DNA of 64,000 nt from Paenibacillus chitinolyticus NBRC 15660. GTDB lineage: Bacteria; Bacillota; Bacilli; Paenibacillales; NBRC-103111. The stretch lies in assembly GCF_000739915.1 (NCBI RefSeq), contig NZ_BBJT01000018.1, forward strand, positions 1-64,000. Reading direction: 5' to 3'. The notes under the pieces are model-generated. The model did no database searches. It saw nothing but the letters and a program-made list of their open reading frames with translations, and was not told the origin of the DNA. Position numbers and translations under genes: made by a program. Positions 9,186 to 16,955 of this stretch are shown here, one piece after another (the first letter of the stretch is position 1; each line of letters starts with the position of its first letter).

Positions 9186-10263
9186 AAGTAATCCTCCCAA
9201 AATGCTTGATTTTTGACCGCTGCTCCAGCAATCGTGTGCAAATCCCTTCCAACAGATGTTCCGAAAAATTCCGGGCTTGCCACTCCGCAAAACGGATACC
9301 GAAACCGCAGGATTCCCAGTAGGCCGAATTATGAAGCTCATGGTCGCCGAACGGCTCCAGCATGACAAAAGGGATCCCGAACGACAGCGAGTCGTTCAAG
9401 GTAGCTCCTCCCGGCTTGCTGATGATAGCCGAGCAGTCTCGCATCAGGTCCGTGTATGCGGAGTAATCTCGGAGCGGATACTCCCGGAGAACACCCTGCT
9501 CACGGACATAGCGGACCATCGGCGGGAACGTATGCCGTCCCTGCGCGTCCCGGCTCCACGGATCCCAGGAGGCATCCGTTCCGAAGTAGCGCGTAACCCC
9601 GTCGTCCTCCTCCACTTCGGAAGGATCGTAGACGATCACATCGAGCCGGCGGCCGAGCCCACGGAGTTCGCGGATCGTCTCGGCGTAAGTGCCGATCCCC
9701 CAGCCTCCTCCGTGGATCAGGATGCGTCCGGCACGCTGCCCGTAGGGCAAGGGCTCCGCTTCGTCCGAAGCGATGTAGGCGCCCGGGGACAGCTCCGAAG
9801 GTACGTAGAACCAGACGTTGTCATAGCCGGGATACAGCTGCTTGTGTACCTTAAACGACGGCGTATCCCACGCGTCCAGCCGGATCAGCCGGATATCCAA
9901 GGGTTTGCCGGCAGCCGCCTTGTAGCGCTCCAGGATCGGCAGCCAGAAGCCGGTGAACACCGCAAACCGGGTGACGCCGGCCCGCATCCAGTCCTCCAGC
10001 AGCCTCAGGACCGCTTCCTCGTTCAGGGAAGTGTCGACGGGCCTGGCCAGCTTATGCCCCATACGGGCCACGGAGAAGTCCGCATGGAACGCTTTTTTGG
10101 TGGCCCGGATCTTGTCCCGGACTTCTTCGTGATACACGTTCTCCAGAACGTGAACATCCGAACCGACTCCCCTGCCCTGCAGGTACGTGTGCAGATGCAT
10201 AGCGGGAATGTATGCGCCGAGCGAATTCCCCGACGCCAGCAAGGTAACCGAAGATGAATTCAT
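9157..10263 (-). CDS. UGT-type glycosyltransferase (GT-B fold)
   Basis: The product has 368 residues. The N-terminal ASGNSLGAYIPAMHL and the C-terminal SKPGGATLNDSLSFGIPFV match the nucleotide-sugar binding region of GT1/GT28-like transferases. It would put a sugar on a cluster intermediate; donor and acceptor are unknown. I prefer the ATG at 10263, eight codons inside the longest frame, because GGGAG lies about ten bases upstream. It lies 23 bases after the ATP-grasp gene and overlaps the radical SAM gene, so the operon is continuous. Confidence 0.75.
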   Translation of the reverse strand: MNSSSVTLLASGNSLGAYIPAMHLHTYLQGRGVGSDVHVLENVYHEEVRDKIRATKKAFHADFSVARMGHKLARPVDTSLNEEAVLRLLEDWMRAGVTRFAVFTGFWLPILERYKAAAGKPLDIRLIRLDAWDTPSFKVHKQLYPGYDNVWFYVPSELSPGAYIASDEAEPLPYGQRAGRILIHGGGWGIGTYAETIRELRGLGRRLDVIVYDPSEVEEDDGVTRYFGTDASWDPWSRDAQGRHTFPPMVRYVREQGVLREYPLRDYSAYTDLMRDCSAIISKPGGATLNDSLSFGIPFVMLEPFGDHELHNSAYWESCGFGIRFAEWQARNFSEHLLEGICTRLLEQRSKIKHFGRITYAAENSSYV

Positions 10264-10286
10264 GTTGCAGCTCCCGAGTTGCAAAT

Positions 10287-11807
10287 TTAGTTGTACACTT
10301 TAACGGACAAGTCGGCGAGAACGTGCCGCAAGCTTTCGATCAGTTCGCTGCGGTGTTCGTCGTCACGGCCGACAACCGATACATACAGCCGTCCCTTCGG
10401 CATACCGCGTTTGTTCAGTGTTCCCTCGGCCATGCGGCGGCGGCTCAAAATCTCGTTCACCATCACGGTATTCGATGAGAGAGGAACGATCCCGTACCCG
10501 CCGGGGGCCGTCAGCAGCAGACCGGACTCACGCAGAGCATGCAGCAGTCTGCCGAACGCGAAGCCTTCCGGAAGCCCGAGGGAGAGGAACGTAAGCCAGC
10601 CCGTACGGCCGTGCTTCTCCCAGCATTTATCGAGATAAGCGTTAATGAGTCCCATGGACTTACGGGCGTTAATCTCCACGATGGATACGACTTCCCCGTC
10701 TTCCAGGACCATAGAGTCGAAGCAGACGAAGCCGTGGTAGCCGTCCTCCGCCAGAAGCCGGAGCGCTTTCTCCATCACACCGAAGTAGCCGGCGTTTTCC
10801 AGCAGGCGGATAAACGATTCATCCGCTTTGATCGACCCGCCATAATTTTGCTGGTGGTTGATCATACGCTGAACGGAGATGAATTCCACTTCCCCGCTCT
10901 CCCGGATGAGCCAGTGAGAACTAAAATCCGTTTCTTTCTTCAGCAAAGGCTCCAGCAGGAAATGAGAGCGCAGTCCGCTTCCTTCCTGTTTATGCAAGTG
11001 CTCCGCAATCCTCCGCTGCATCGCTTCGCTGTCGATGAGCAGATTTCCCTTGCCCGAAACGCCGAAGGGATCTTTCAGCAGGTAAGGCCCCTGCTTCAGA
11101 AGCGCATTCCCGGCCGCTTCCACTTCTGCCGCACTGCTTGCCTCCGTGCCGTAGCACTTCTCGCCGATTCTGGCCAGGAGACGGTTGGAGTACATCTTGG
11201 AGTTGACGCGCACAACCGTCTCCAGGTCCGGCAGAGGCGCCAGCGGCCCGGCCGCCTGCAGGTACGCTTCCGTCTCCGCCGTAATGGCGTACGGGGACAA
11301 AATGCCGGCTGCGCCGGTGATTCCGGCTTCCTCCGCCGATTGCGCTTGCCCGGAAGCTCCATCGGCATTCACCGGAGCAAAGGATTGCGGCAGCCCCGCA
11401 CCGTCGGAATAACCCGAACCGGCGGCCTGCAGCACCCTCTTCTCCGGATCGGCAAGCTTGTCTTTGCCGGCCGCAAGCCGGAACATACACCGCTTGAAAT
11501 CGTCCGGTCCCGGCAGGGTGGCCCGCTCGTCGTTCAAATCATAGAGATAACGGTTCCGAAAGGAAAACCCTAACCCTTCCAAGTACTCGTGCAGCACCGG
11601 ATCGATCTTGCAGCGGCTGTAAAGGATATCTTCCGGTCCACAGAACGGAAACAACAGGTCGTCCATGCAGAGGACAATGGACTCCCGGTCCTTATCGGGC
11701 ATAGCCGGCAGCCGGGCTAGATCCGGATCCCTCCAGCGCGTTTCGGGATCGAAGGTTCCCATCACGGTTTTCGGAATCGCGCGGGCTTCACTGTTGGACA
11801 TCTTCAT
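10287..11807 (-). CDS. ATP-grasp carboxylate-amine/thiol ligase
   Basis: The product has 506 residues. The ATP-grasp core includes LLKDPFGVSGKGNLL and the metal-binding FDSMVLEDGEVVSIVEINAR. The neighbouring carrier-protein gene suggests a BtrJ-like role, loading an amino acid onto the phosphopantetheine thiol. This is inference from context. Residues about 130-175 form an Ala/Gly/Glu-rich, low-complexity insertion that is probably a flexible linker. The start codon overlaps the end of the carrier-protein gene by 20 bases and has no clear ribosome site, which implies translational coupling. Confidence 0.78.
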   Translation of the reverse strand: MKMSNSEARAIPKTVMGTFDPETRWRDPDLARLPAMPDKDRESIVLCMDDLLFPFCGPEDILYSRCKIDPVLHEYLEGLGFSFRNRYLYDLNDERATLPGPDDFKRCMFRLAAGKDKLADPEKRVLQAAGSGYSDGAGLPQSFAPVNADGASGQAQSAEEAGITGAAGILSPYAITAETEAYLQAAGPLAPLPDLETVVRVNSKMYSNRLLARIGEKCYGTEASSAAEVEAAGNALLKQGPYLLKDPFGVSGKGNLLIDSEAMQRRIAEHLHKQEGSGLRSHFLLEPLLKKETDFSSHWLIRESGEVEFISVQRMINHQQNYGGSIKADESFIRLLENAGYFGVMEKALRLLAEDGYHGFVCFDSMVLEDGEVVSIVEINARKSMGLINAYLDKCWEKHGRTGWLTFLSLGLPEGFAFGRLLHALRESGLLLTAPGGYGIVPLSSNTVMVNEILSRRRMAEGTLNKRGMPKGRLYVSVVGRDDEHRSELIESLRHVLADLSVKVYN

Positions 11808-12063
11808 ACTGCGGCTGCGCTTGGGACTGGCAGCTTTTCAAAAAAGAAATAAATGCTTCAATCGACTCAAGATGTTCGTAATCGAATTGGTCGTAGTCGA
11901 TTGCGACGTTCAACTGTTCCTCGACTTTCAGCATAAACTGGATCATTTGCAGTGAATCGAGGCCTATATCGTTGTTAAGGTCCGTTGAGGGGGACAGGGA
12001 ATGCCGGAGTTCCGGTTGATCTTCTTTGATAGCGCACAAAATGTCTACGATTTTATCGTACAT
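11788..12063 (-). CDS. Acyl/peptidyl carrier protein
   Basis: The product has 91 residues. The phosphopantetheine site DIGLDSLQM places the modified Ser at position 37, followed by the helix II acidic pattern of acyl carrier proteins. It is the first gene of the minus-strand cluster. No ketosynthase, NRPS module or phosphopantetheinyl transferase is nearby, so it is unlikely to serve fatty-acid or polyketide synthesis. It more probably holds an amino acid loaded by the adjacent ATP-grasp enzyme. AAAGGAGTG gives a good ribosome site before the ATG. Confidence 0.88.
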   Translation of the reverse strand: MYDKIVDILCAIKEDQPELRHSLSPSTDLNNDIGLDSLQMIQFMLKVEEQLNVAIDYDQFDYEHLESIEAFISFLKSCQSQAQPQYEDVQQ

Positions 12064-12182
12064 GACTACACTCCTTTAAAGGGTTAATGTGTGTGGGTGC
12101 AACCGAGTTCTTGCGTTTACAAACTCCAGTACAAACGATAACCTGCTCGCTGTCTCCCCTCCTTTTTCCATAAGTTACAATT

Positions 12183-12211
12183 ATTATCCCCCTGCTGTTA
12201 AAAGCTGTCAA
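12183..12211 (-). promoter_or_regulatory. SigA-type promoter of the carrier-protein cluster
   Basis: On the minus strand TTGACA (12206-12211) is followed by a 17-base spacer and GATAAT (12183-12188), close to consensus. It predicts a leader of about 110 bases before the ATG at 12063. Confidence 0.75.
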
Positions 12212-12250
12212 TGTTTACAATCCTGTATAAATATTAAGTTTTGTTTACAA
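12212..12250 (-). promoter_or_regulatory. Tandem TTGTAAACA sites upstream of the cluster promoter
   Basis: Identical nonamers TTGTAAACA (minus strand) lie at 12212-12220 and 12242-12250, exactly 30 bases apart and directly upstream of the -35 box. A partial third copy (TTGTAAAC) lies in the leader at 12115-12122. The position suits an activator binding on one helix face. Confidence 0.4.
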
Positions 12251-12412
12251 AAACCTAAAATAAGACACTTATTCAGGCTTTTTCCACTCTTTTTTAAAAG
12301 AGCAGGAGAAGAGTCACGTATGGAAAAATGCGCTAACCGGACCCGTTCCCGTTTCATCCTTTTCCCCTCCGGTTAAGAAGAACTACAACAGAACAAGAGA
12401 GGAGAATGAGTC

Positions 12413-12529
12413 ATGAAATCTTCCTTGATGCAAAAGGTTGCGACAGGAGTTTTAGTGGCGGTGCTCCCGAAACTCGTTGACATGGCCTTCGAAAAAATGA
12501 GAAGCAAAAAACAGAGCCGCGTCCAGTAA
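12413..12529 (+). CDS. Small amphipathic protein, 38 residues
   Basis: The ORF begins with an ATG preceded by AGAGGAGAATGAGTC, a good ribosome site. The peptide MKSSLMQKVATGVLVAVLPK continues to a basic tail (KMRSKKQSRVQ). The pattern is a hydrophobic or amphipathic helix followed by a cationic end, with no cysteines. It is divergent from the carrier-protein cluster and is followed by a terminator at 12634-12681. I do not recognise it. It could be a membrane-active peptide, a small regulatory protein or an unrelated gene. Confidence 0.55.
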   Translation: MKSSLMQKVATGVLVAVLPKLVDMAFEKMRSKKQSRVQ

Positions 12530-12633
12530 ACGGACAACGGCCCTGACTGCCCCCGGGCAGCTGATTCCCTCACACCGTTCATGCCTGTCAGGCGCGCTGC
12601 ACAAGGCCGGAACGTTTGCATAGAATGAAGCAG

Positions 12634-12681
12634 AAAAAAATCCCTCTTAAGTAGACAACGTCTGCTCGGAGGGATTTTTTT
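12634..12681 (+). terminator. Bidirectional terminator
   Basis: AAAAAAATCCCTC and GAGGGATTTTTTT form a perfect arm pair around a 22-base loop that has some internal pairing. Confidence 0.75.
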
Positions 12682-12789
12682 GATGCTTTCTTGAGTGCAG
12701 GGCGAGTGCTTTCCCGACATGATAAATGTGGTAAAATATACAAATAAAATCGTAATTTTGGCGTCGTTTCTTTGCCCGGAGGTGATGGT

Positions 12790-13023
12790 TTGATTGCTCT
12801 TCTCTATTCATTCTTAAGCATTGCCGCATTGCTCACCGTAAGATTCATGAACTTCAGTCCCGCGGTTACACTTACTACGGCGTGCTTGCTTATCGCTGCC
12901 GCCTTCGTATGTGCGTACCTGGATTACAAAAGAAACAAAGGCTTTAACGCTTACATGAAAAACGTCAGCATAACCTACTTGATTTTCATCGTGATTTTCG
13001 CGTATACAGCGGTGAGTCTGTAA
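12790..13023 (+). CDS. Small integral membrane protein
   Basis: The product has 77 residues. The start is a TTG preceded by a perfect GGAGGTGAT site; an in-frame TTG at 12772 has no ribosome site. Three hydrophobic stretches (residues about 1-18, 22-42 and 56-76) indicate two or three membrane segments, with a short basic loop YLDYKRNKG between the last two. It is monocistronic, closed by the terminator at 13059-13114. The family is not recognised. Confidence 0.65.
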   Translation: MIALLYSFLSIAALLTVRFMNFSPAVTLTTACLLIAAAFVCAYLDYKRNKGFNAYMKNVSITYLIFIVIFAYTAVSL

Positions 13024-13058
13024 GTATACCTCTCCCTTTACCCTTGCGCGTGCCCGGC

Positions 13059-13114
13059 AAAAAAAGCCTCCTGAATAGGAACACGTTTATGTGTCCGGTC
13101 AGAGAGGCTTTTTT
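13059..13114. terminator. Bidirectional terminator between convergent genes
   Basis: AAAAAAGCCTC and GAGGCTTTTTT form the outer stem, with an inner hairpin ACACGTTTATGTGT. It serves the small membrane protein on plus and the sugar permease operon on minus. Confidence 0.85.
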
Positions 13115-13126
13115 GCATTCACTCTA

Positions 13127-14020
13127 TTAACCCTTAACCGCGCCGGCAACCATGCCCTTCATGATCTGCTCCTGGAACGCCAGGTAGATCAGAATGGTCG
13201 GGATGACCGAGATCGCCATGGCCGCCATCGTCAGACTGTAGTCCGTGCCGAAACCGGTAGCGAACTGTGACAAGCTGAGCGGAAGCGTCTTGAGAGACGG
13301 CTTATTGATAAACACGAGCGCGAACGCGAAATCGTTCCAGTAACGCAGGAACGCGAGAATTCCGACGGTGGACATCGCGGGAACGGACAGGGGCAGCAGC
13401 ATTTTGGTGAAAATGCCCCAGTAGCCCGTACCGTCGATCAGCGCGGCTTCCTCGATTTCCTTCGGCACCGACGTCATGTAGGCCGCGATGATGAAGATGG
13501 CTACCGGCAGCTCAAAGGCGACGTACGGCAGAATCAGCGCGCCGTATGTGTCGAGCATGCCGATTTTTTTCAGCATGATGAACAGCGGCACAAGCGTACT
13601 GTGCACGGGAATGAGCATGCCGAGCAGGAAGTAGCCCATCAACGGTCCGCGCAGGCGGAACGAGAAGCGGGAGAGGACGAACGCGGTCAGCGCGCCGATG
13701 GCCAGGGTAAGCACCAGCGCAACCAGCGTGACGATCGCCGAGTTGATAACGGCCGTCTCGATGTCGGCCACTTTCCAGGCCTGCACGAAGTTGTTCCATT
13801 TCCATTCCGCCGGAAAGCCGAACGGCTTGCCGAAAAATTCATCGTTGGTCTTGAATGCGCTGATAAACAGCCAGATCAGCGGGTATAGCGTAACGAGCGC
13901 ATATACCGCGAGCAAAATATTTGAAATCGAGCTTTTGGCAAGCTTGCCAAAAGCGTTCTCTCTGCGGGCGGGTCCCGTCCCTTTCACGGGAGGAACGGCG
14001 GTTCCGGTCATCTGTGGCAT
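13127..14020 (-). CDS. Carbohydrate ABC transporter permease (MalG/UgpE type)
   Basis: The product has 297 residues and six membrane segments. It carries the EAA loop EEAALIDGTGYWGIFTKMLL, which contacts the ATPase. It is the third gene of an importer unit (binding protein, MalF-type, MalG-type) with no ATPase gene, so it must rely on a shared MsmX-like ATPase elsewhere. GAAAGGAGGAGGG precedes the ATG. The substrate is probably an oligosaccharide. Confidence 0.92.
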   Translation of the reverse strand: MPQMTGTAVPPVKGTGPARRENAFGKLAKSSISNILLAVYALVTLYPLIWLFISAFKTNDEFFGKPFGFPAEWKWNNFVQAWKVADIETAVINSAIVTLVALVLTLAIGALTAFVLSRFSFRLRGPLMGYFLLGMLIPVHSTLVPLFIMLKKIGMLDTYGALILPYVAFELPVAIFIIAAYMTSVPKEIEEAALIDGTGYWGIFTKMLLPLSVPAMSTVGILAFLRYWNDFAFALVFINKPSLKTLPLSLSQFATGFGTDYSLTMAAMAISVIPTILIYLAFQEQIMKGMVAGAVKG

Positions 14021-14039
14021 ACTAGCCCTCCTCCTTTCG

Positions 14040-14918
14040 TCATACAGCCTGATTCCGTCTCATGAGACGCTGGCTTCCGGCGATCAGCACCAGGCTGATA
14101 ATAATGATCAGCGTGGAAATGGCGCTGCCGTAACCGAAGCGGTAGACGGAGAACGTGTTGTTGTACATATAGGAGGCGAGCAGTTCCGTTGAATGCGCAG
14201 GACCGCCCCCGGTCATGACATAGATCAGGTCGAAAGCTTTCAAGCTTCCCGAAATACAAAGCACGATCGTGACCTTCACGGTATCCCAGATCATCGGCAG
14301 CGTAACAGAGAACAGCTTGCGGCTTCCCGTCGCCCCGTCGATCATGGCGGCATCGTCAATATCCGAAGGAATATTTTGAAGCGCCGCGATAAACATAATG
14401 AGATAAGGCCCGATATAGTTCCAAATAATCGGAACGGTCAGCGCGAGCATGGAGACCGATTTGTCGGAAAGCCAGGCTTTCTTCCACGATTCCAGCCCCA
14501 CCGCCTCCAGCAGGAAGTTCAGAATCCCGATTTGCGGGTGATAAATGTAGCTCCAGATAATCCCGACAACGACCGACGAAAGCACCATCGGCATAAATAC
14601 CGCCGAACGGATAAAACGCTGGAAGAAGTTGCTCTTGCGCAGTACCAGGGCCAGCACCAGGGCGATCGGCACCTGTCCGAAGACGGAAGCCGCTACCACG
14701 ATCAGGTTATTTTTTAACGCGAGCCAGAAGATCGGATCCTTCAGGGCTTCGACATAGTTATCAAATCCGTTGAACTTGGCTTCTCCAATCCCTTTCCAGT
14801 CGAAAAACCCGTAATACGCCGACCAGAAAATCGGGATAATGACAAATACGCTGTAAATAAGCAGCGCAGGCAGGAGACCAAGCACGATAAAGTTGGTCCT
14901 TCTTGACGAGGAAGTCAT
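14040..14918 (-). CDS. Carbohydrate ABC transporter permease (MalF/UgpA type)
   Basis: The product has 292 residues and six membrane segments. It has an EAA-like loop, DDAAMIDGATGSRKLFSVTL. The ATG at 14918 is preferred because AGGAGGGGAGAG lies just upstream; the longer frame to 14963 has none. It pairs with the permease 19 bases downstream. The 367-base gap between this gene and the binding-protein gene contains a hairpin terminator (15242-15270). This probably lowers permease expression relative to binding protein. Nothing else coding is apparent in that gap. Confidence 0.92.
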   Translation of the reverse strand: MTSSSRRTNFIVLGLLPALLIYSVFVIIPIFWSAYYGFFDWKGIGEAKFNGFDNYVEALKDPIFWLALKNNLIVVAASVFGQVPIALVLALVLRKSNFFQRFIRSAVFMPMVLSSVVVGIIWSYIYHPQIGILNFLLEAVGLESWKKAWLSDKSVSMLALTVPIIWNYIGPYLIMFIAALQNIPSDIDDAAMIDGATGSRKLFSVTLPMIWDTVKVTIVLCISGSLKAFDLIYVMTGGGPAHSTELLASYMYNNTFSVYRFGYGSAISTLIIIISLVLIAGSQRLMRRNQAV

Positions 14919-15241
14919 GGCGTCTCTCCCCTCCTGTTGGTGTATACCTTCAAGGCTGTTCAAAAATATCTACTAAACCTATCAGGAAGCATGGTTATTC
15001 ACCGGTGAAGCAGCGTGCGGAAACCGCTTCGGACTGCATAACGCGAGCAGACTGCGGAGCGTATTTCCGCCGTGCTTTCATACCGGGAATTCCGTTGTGC
15101 CCGGCTTCTCGCCGGGATCGTTGTTTTTATGAGTTCAATCGGTCAAAAAGCTGCCGGTTCCCGGTTCGCGCCGCTGCACGGCCGTCCCGTTATTCCGTCG
15201 GGTCTTTCTCCGCCGTTCAGGCTCTCTCCGATGCTCTTTGT

Positions 15242-15270
15242 TAAAAACGGGGCGACCAGCGCCCCGCTTC
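15242..15270 (-). terminator. Intra-operon terminator/attenuator after the binding-protein gene
   Basis: On the minus strand CGGGGCG-CTGGT-CGCCCCG is followed by TTTTTAA, 16 bases past the binding-protein stop. Partial readthrough would feed the permease genes. Confidence 0.75.
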
Positions 15271-15285
15271 TTCTACTACCTCTTG

Positions 15286-16611
15286 TTATTTGCCGAGGGC
15301 TTTCGCTTGTGCATCTTGCAGTTTCTTCGCGATATCTTCCGGCTTGCCGCCCATCAGAAGCTCCTGAATGCCGTTGTTGATCACTTCGGAAGCCGCCGAG
15401 GAAAGCTGGGAATCATAAACCGGCGTACGTTTTACCTGGCCGACCAGGTCGTTCACTTTCGCGAAAAGAGTGGAAACCTTGCTCTTATCCAGCTCGACTT
15501 TATAGGCGACCAACTGGTTGGATTCCAGCGTGCGCTTCTGTGCATCCGGTCCGGCCATCGCCTGGATCAGCTTGTCAGCCGCTTCTTTCTTCGCGCCCTC
15601 CACTTTCTTGTTGAGGCCCAGGCCTATGCCTACAACGCCCGAGAGGGATTGTGGATCGCCTTTGCCGTTAGGAACGGAAGGAAGTACCGTGACTTCGATG
15701 TTGTTCAGTGCTTCCGGCTGCGCGCCGTTGGTCAGGTTGGTCAAGGCCCATCCGCCGTCGATCATCATAGCCGCTTTGCCTTGTGCAAACATTTGCTCCA
15801 TTTGCGTGTTGTCGATGGAGTTGAAGCCTTCCTGGAAAGCTCCCGCTTTGCCGAGATCCTGCAGCGCTTTCAGAGCAGCTACGAATTCGGGATCCGTGAA
15901 CTTGGCGCCGTCTTGTGCTGCCGCTTTCATAAACCATTCCGTACCGGTGTAACGGTCTGCCAGAGAGCTGAGAATACTGGACTGGGCCAGCCATGCCGCT
16001 TTATTGCCGAGAGCGATCGGAGTAATTTTCTTGGATTTGAACGTTTCGACGGCTTTCATCATTTCGTCCCAAGTTTTAGGTACCGTTACGCCGTTATCGT
16101 CAAACATTTTCTTGTTGTAGTAAAGGATAGAGGTCGGGGACAACGACATCGGAATGCTGTACACTTTGCCGTCTACCGTAAAATCGTCGAAAGAGTTCGG
16201 GAGGAAACCGTTCTTCCACTCCGCATTTTTGTCGAGCAGATCGCCTACAGGCTGAAGCAAGTTACCGCTTACAAATTCTTTGGTCATAGCGCCCGGCCAC
16301 ATCTGGAACAGATCCGGCATTTCGTTTGCTGCTGCAACCGTTTTCAAACGCGTTTTGTAACCGTCCGGCGGAATCGCCTGTACTTCAAGCTCTACATTCG
16401 GGTTCGCTTTTTTGTATTCTTCGATGATAGCCCGCATCGTTTTGGCGCGCGCGTCTTCACCCGTAAAGTTGTGCCACAGGGAAAGCTTTACTTTCTCGGT
16501 CCCTTTACCGGCGTCGCCCGTGCTCGTTGTTGCCGGCTCTTTGCTGCATGCGGATAACAATGAAAGTGACAGAATCAGCGCAATACCTGTTTTTGCCGTT
16601 TTTTTCATCAT
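15286..16611 (-). CDS. Sugar ABC transporter substrate-binding lipoprotein
   Basis: The product has 441 residues. A lipoprotein signal ends in the lipobox LLSACSKE, followed by an extracellular solute-binding protein family 1 domain (KVKLSLWHNFTGEDARAKTM). It captures a sugar outside the cell for the permeases at 13127 and 14040. Two adjacent ATGs (16611, 16608) follow AAGGAGGGG. A plausible promoter lies at 16643-16671. The YesN/YesM regulators just upstream probably control it. Confidence 0.92.
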   Translation of the reverse strand: MMKKTAKTGIALILSLSLLSACSKEPATTSTGDAGKGTEKVKLSLWHNFTGEDARAKTMRAIIEEYKKANPNVELEVQAIPPDGYKTRLKTVAAANEMPDLFQMWPGAMTKEFVSGNLLQPVGDLLDKNAEWKNGFLPNSFDDFTVDGKVYSIPMSLSPTSILYYNKKMFDDNGVTVPKTWDEMMKAVETFKSKKITPIALGNKAAWLAQSSILSSLADRYTGTEWFMKAAAQDGAKFTDPEFVAALKALQDLGKAGAFQEGFNSIDNTQMEQMFAQGKAAMMIDGGWALTNLTNGAQPEALNNIEVTVLPSVPNGKGDPQSLSGVVGIGLGLNKKVEGAKKEAADKLIQAMAGPDAQKRTLESNQLVAYKVELDKSKVSTLFAKVNDLVGQVKRTPVYDSQLSSAASEVINNGIQELLMGGKPEDIAKKLQDAQAKALGK

Positions 16612-16642
16612 GTGTAACCCCTCCTTATCTCTATTCTTTTTT

Positions 16643-16671
16643 AGTATAAAAGGGGACAGCCCTTGTCAAAA
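16643..16671 (-). promoter_or_regulatory. Putative promoter of the sugar importer
   Basis: The minus strand reads TTTTGACA ... TATACT. With TTTTGA (16666-16671) as the -35 box, the spacer to TATACT (16643-16648) is 17 bases; with TTGACA (16664-16669) it is only 15. The rest of 16672-16955 shows no gene. Confidence 0.45.
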
Positions 16672-16955
16672 GGGGAGTGATTTCGGGGATAGGGTGGGGT
16701 AAATTCAGCCTTTTTATTCGCCCCCTCCTCCAATACCTGGAAAATAAAAAGGCCCCGATGATGCCGGCAAGCACCATGGAGTCTTCATTTTAAACACCCG
16801 GCAGGGCTGTGCTTATCCGGGTTGCCCTGCTTTCCTTCTGGCTTCGCGAGCCCGAATCTATCGAATATAGAGAGACGGAAATTTTCCGGCTTCAAGGCGT
16901 TATCCACGTTCAAAAGCACGTATCCGGCCAACCGGCCGGCTCCGGGCCCCATGCT

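Noticed and set aside
7986..9191. Plus-strand open frame of 401 codons
   Set aside because: It is antisense to the radical SAM gene, whose cysteine motifs are intact.
15238..16557. Plus-strand open frame of 439 codons
   Set aside because: It is antisense to the sugar-binding lipoprotein gene, which has a signal peptide, lipobox and family motifs.
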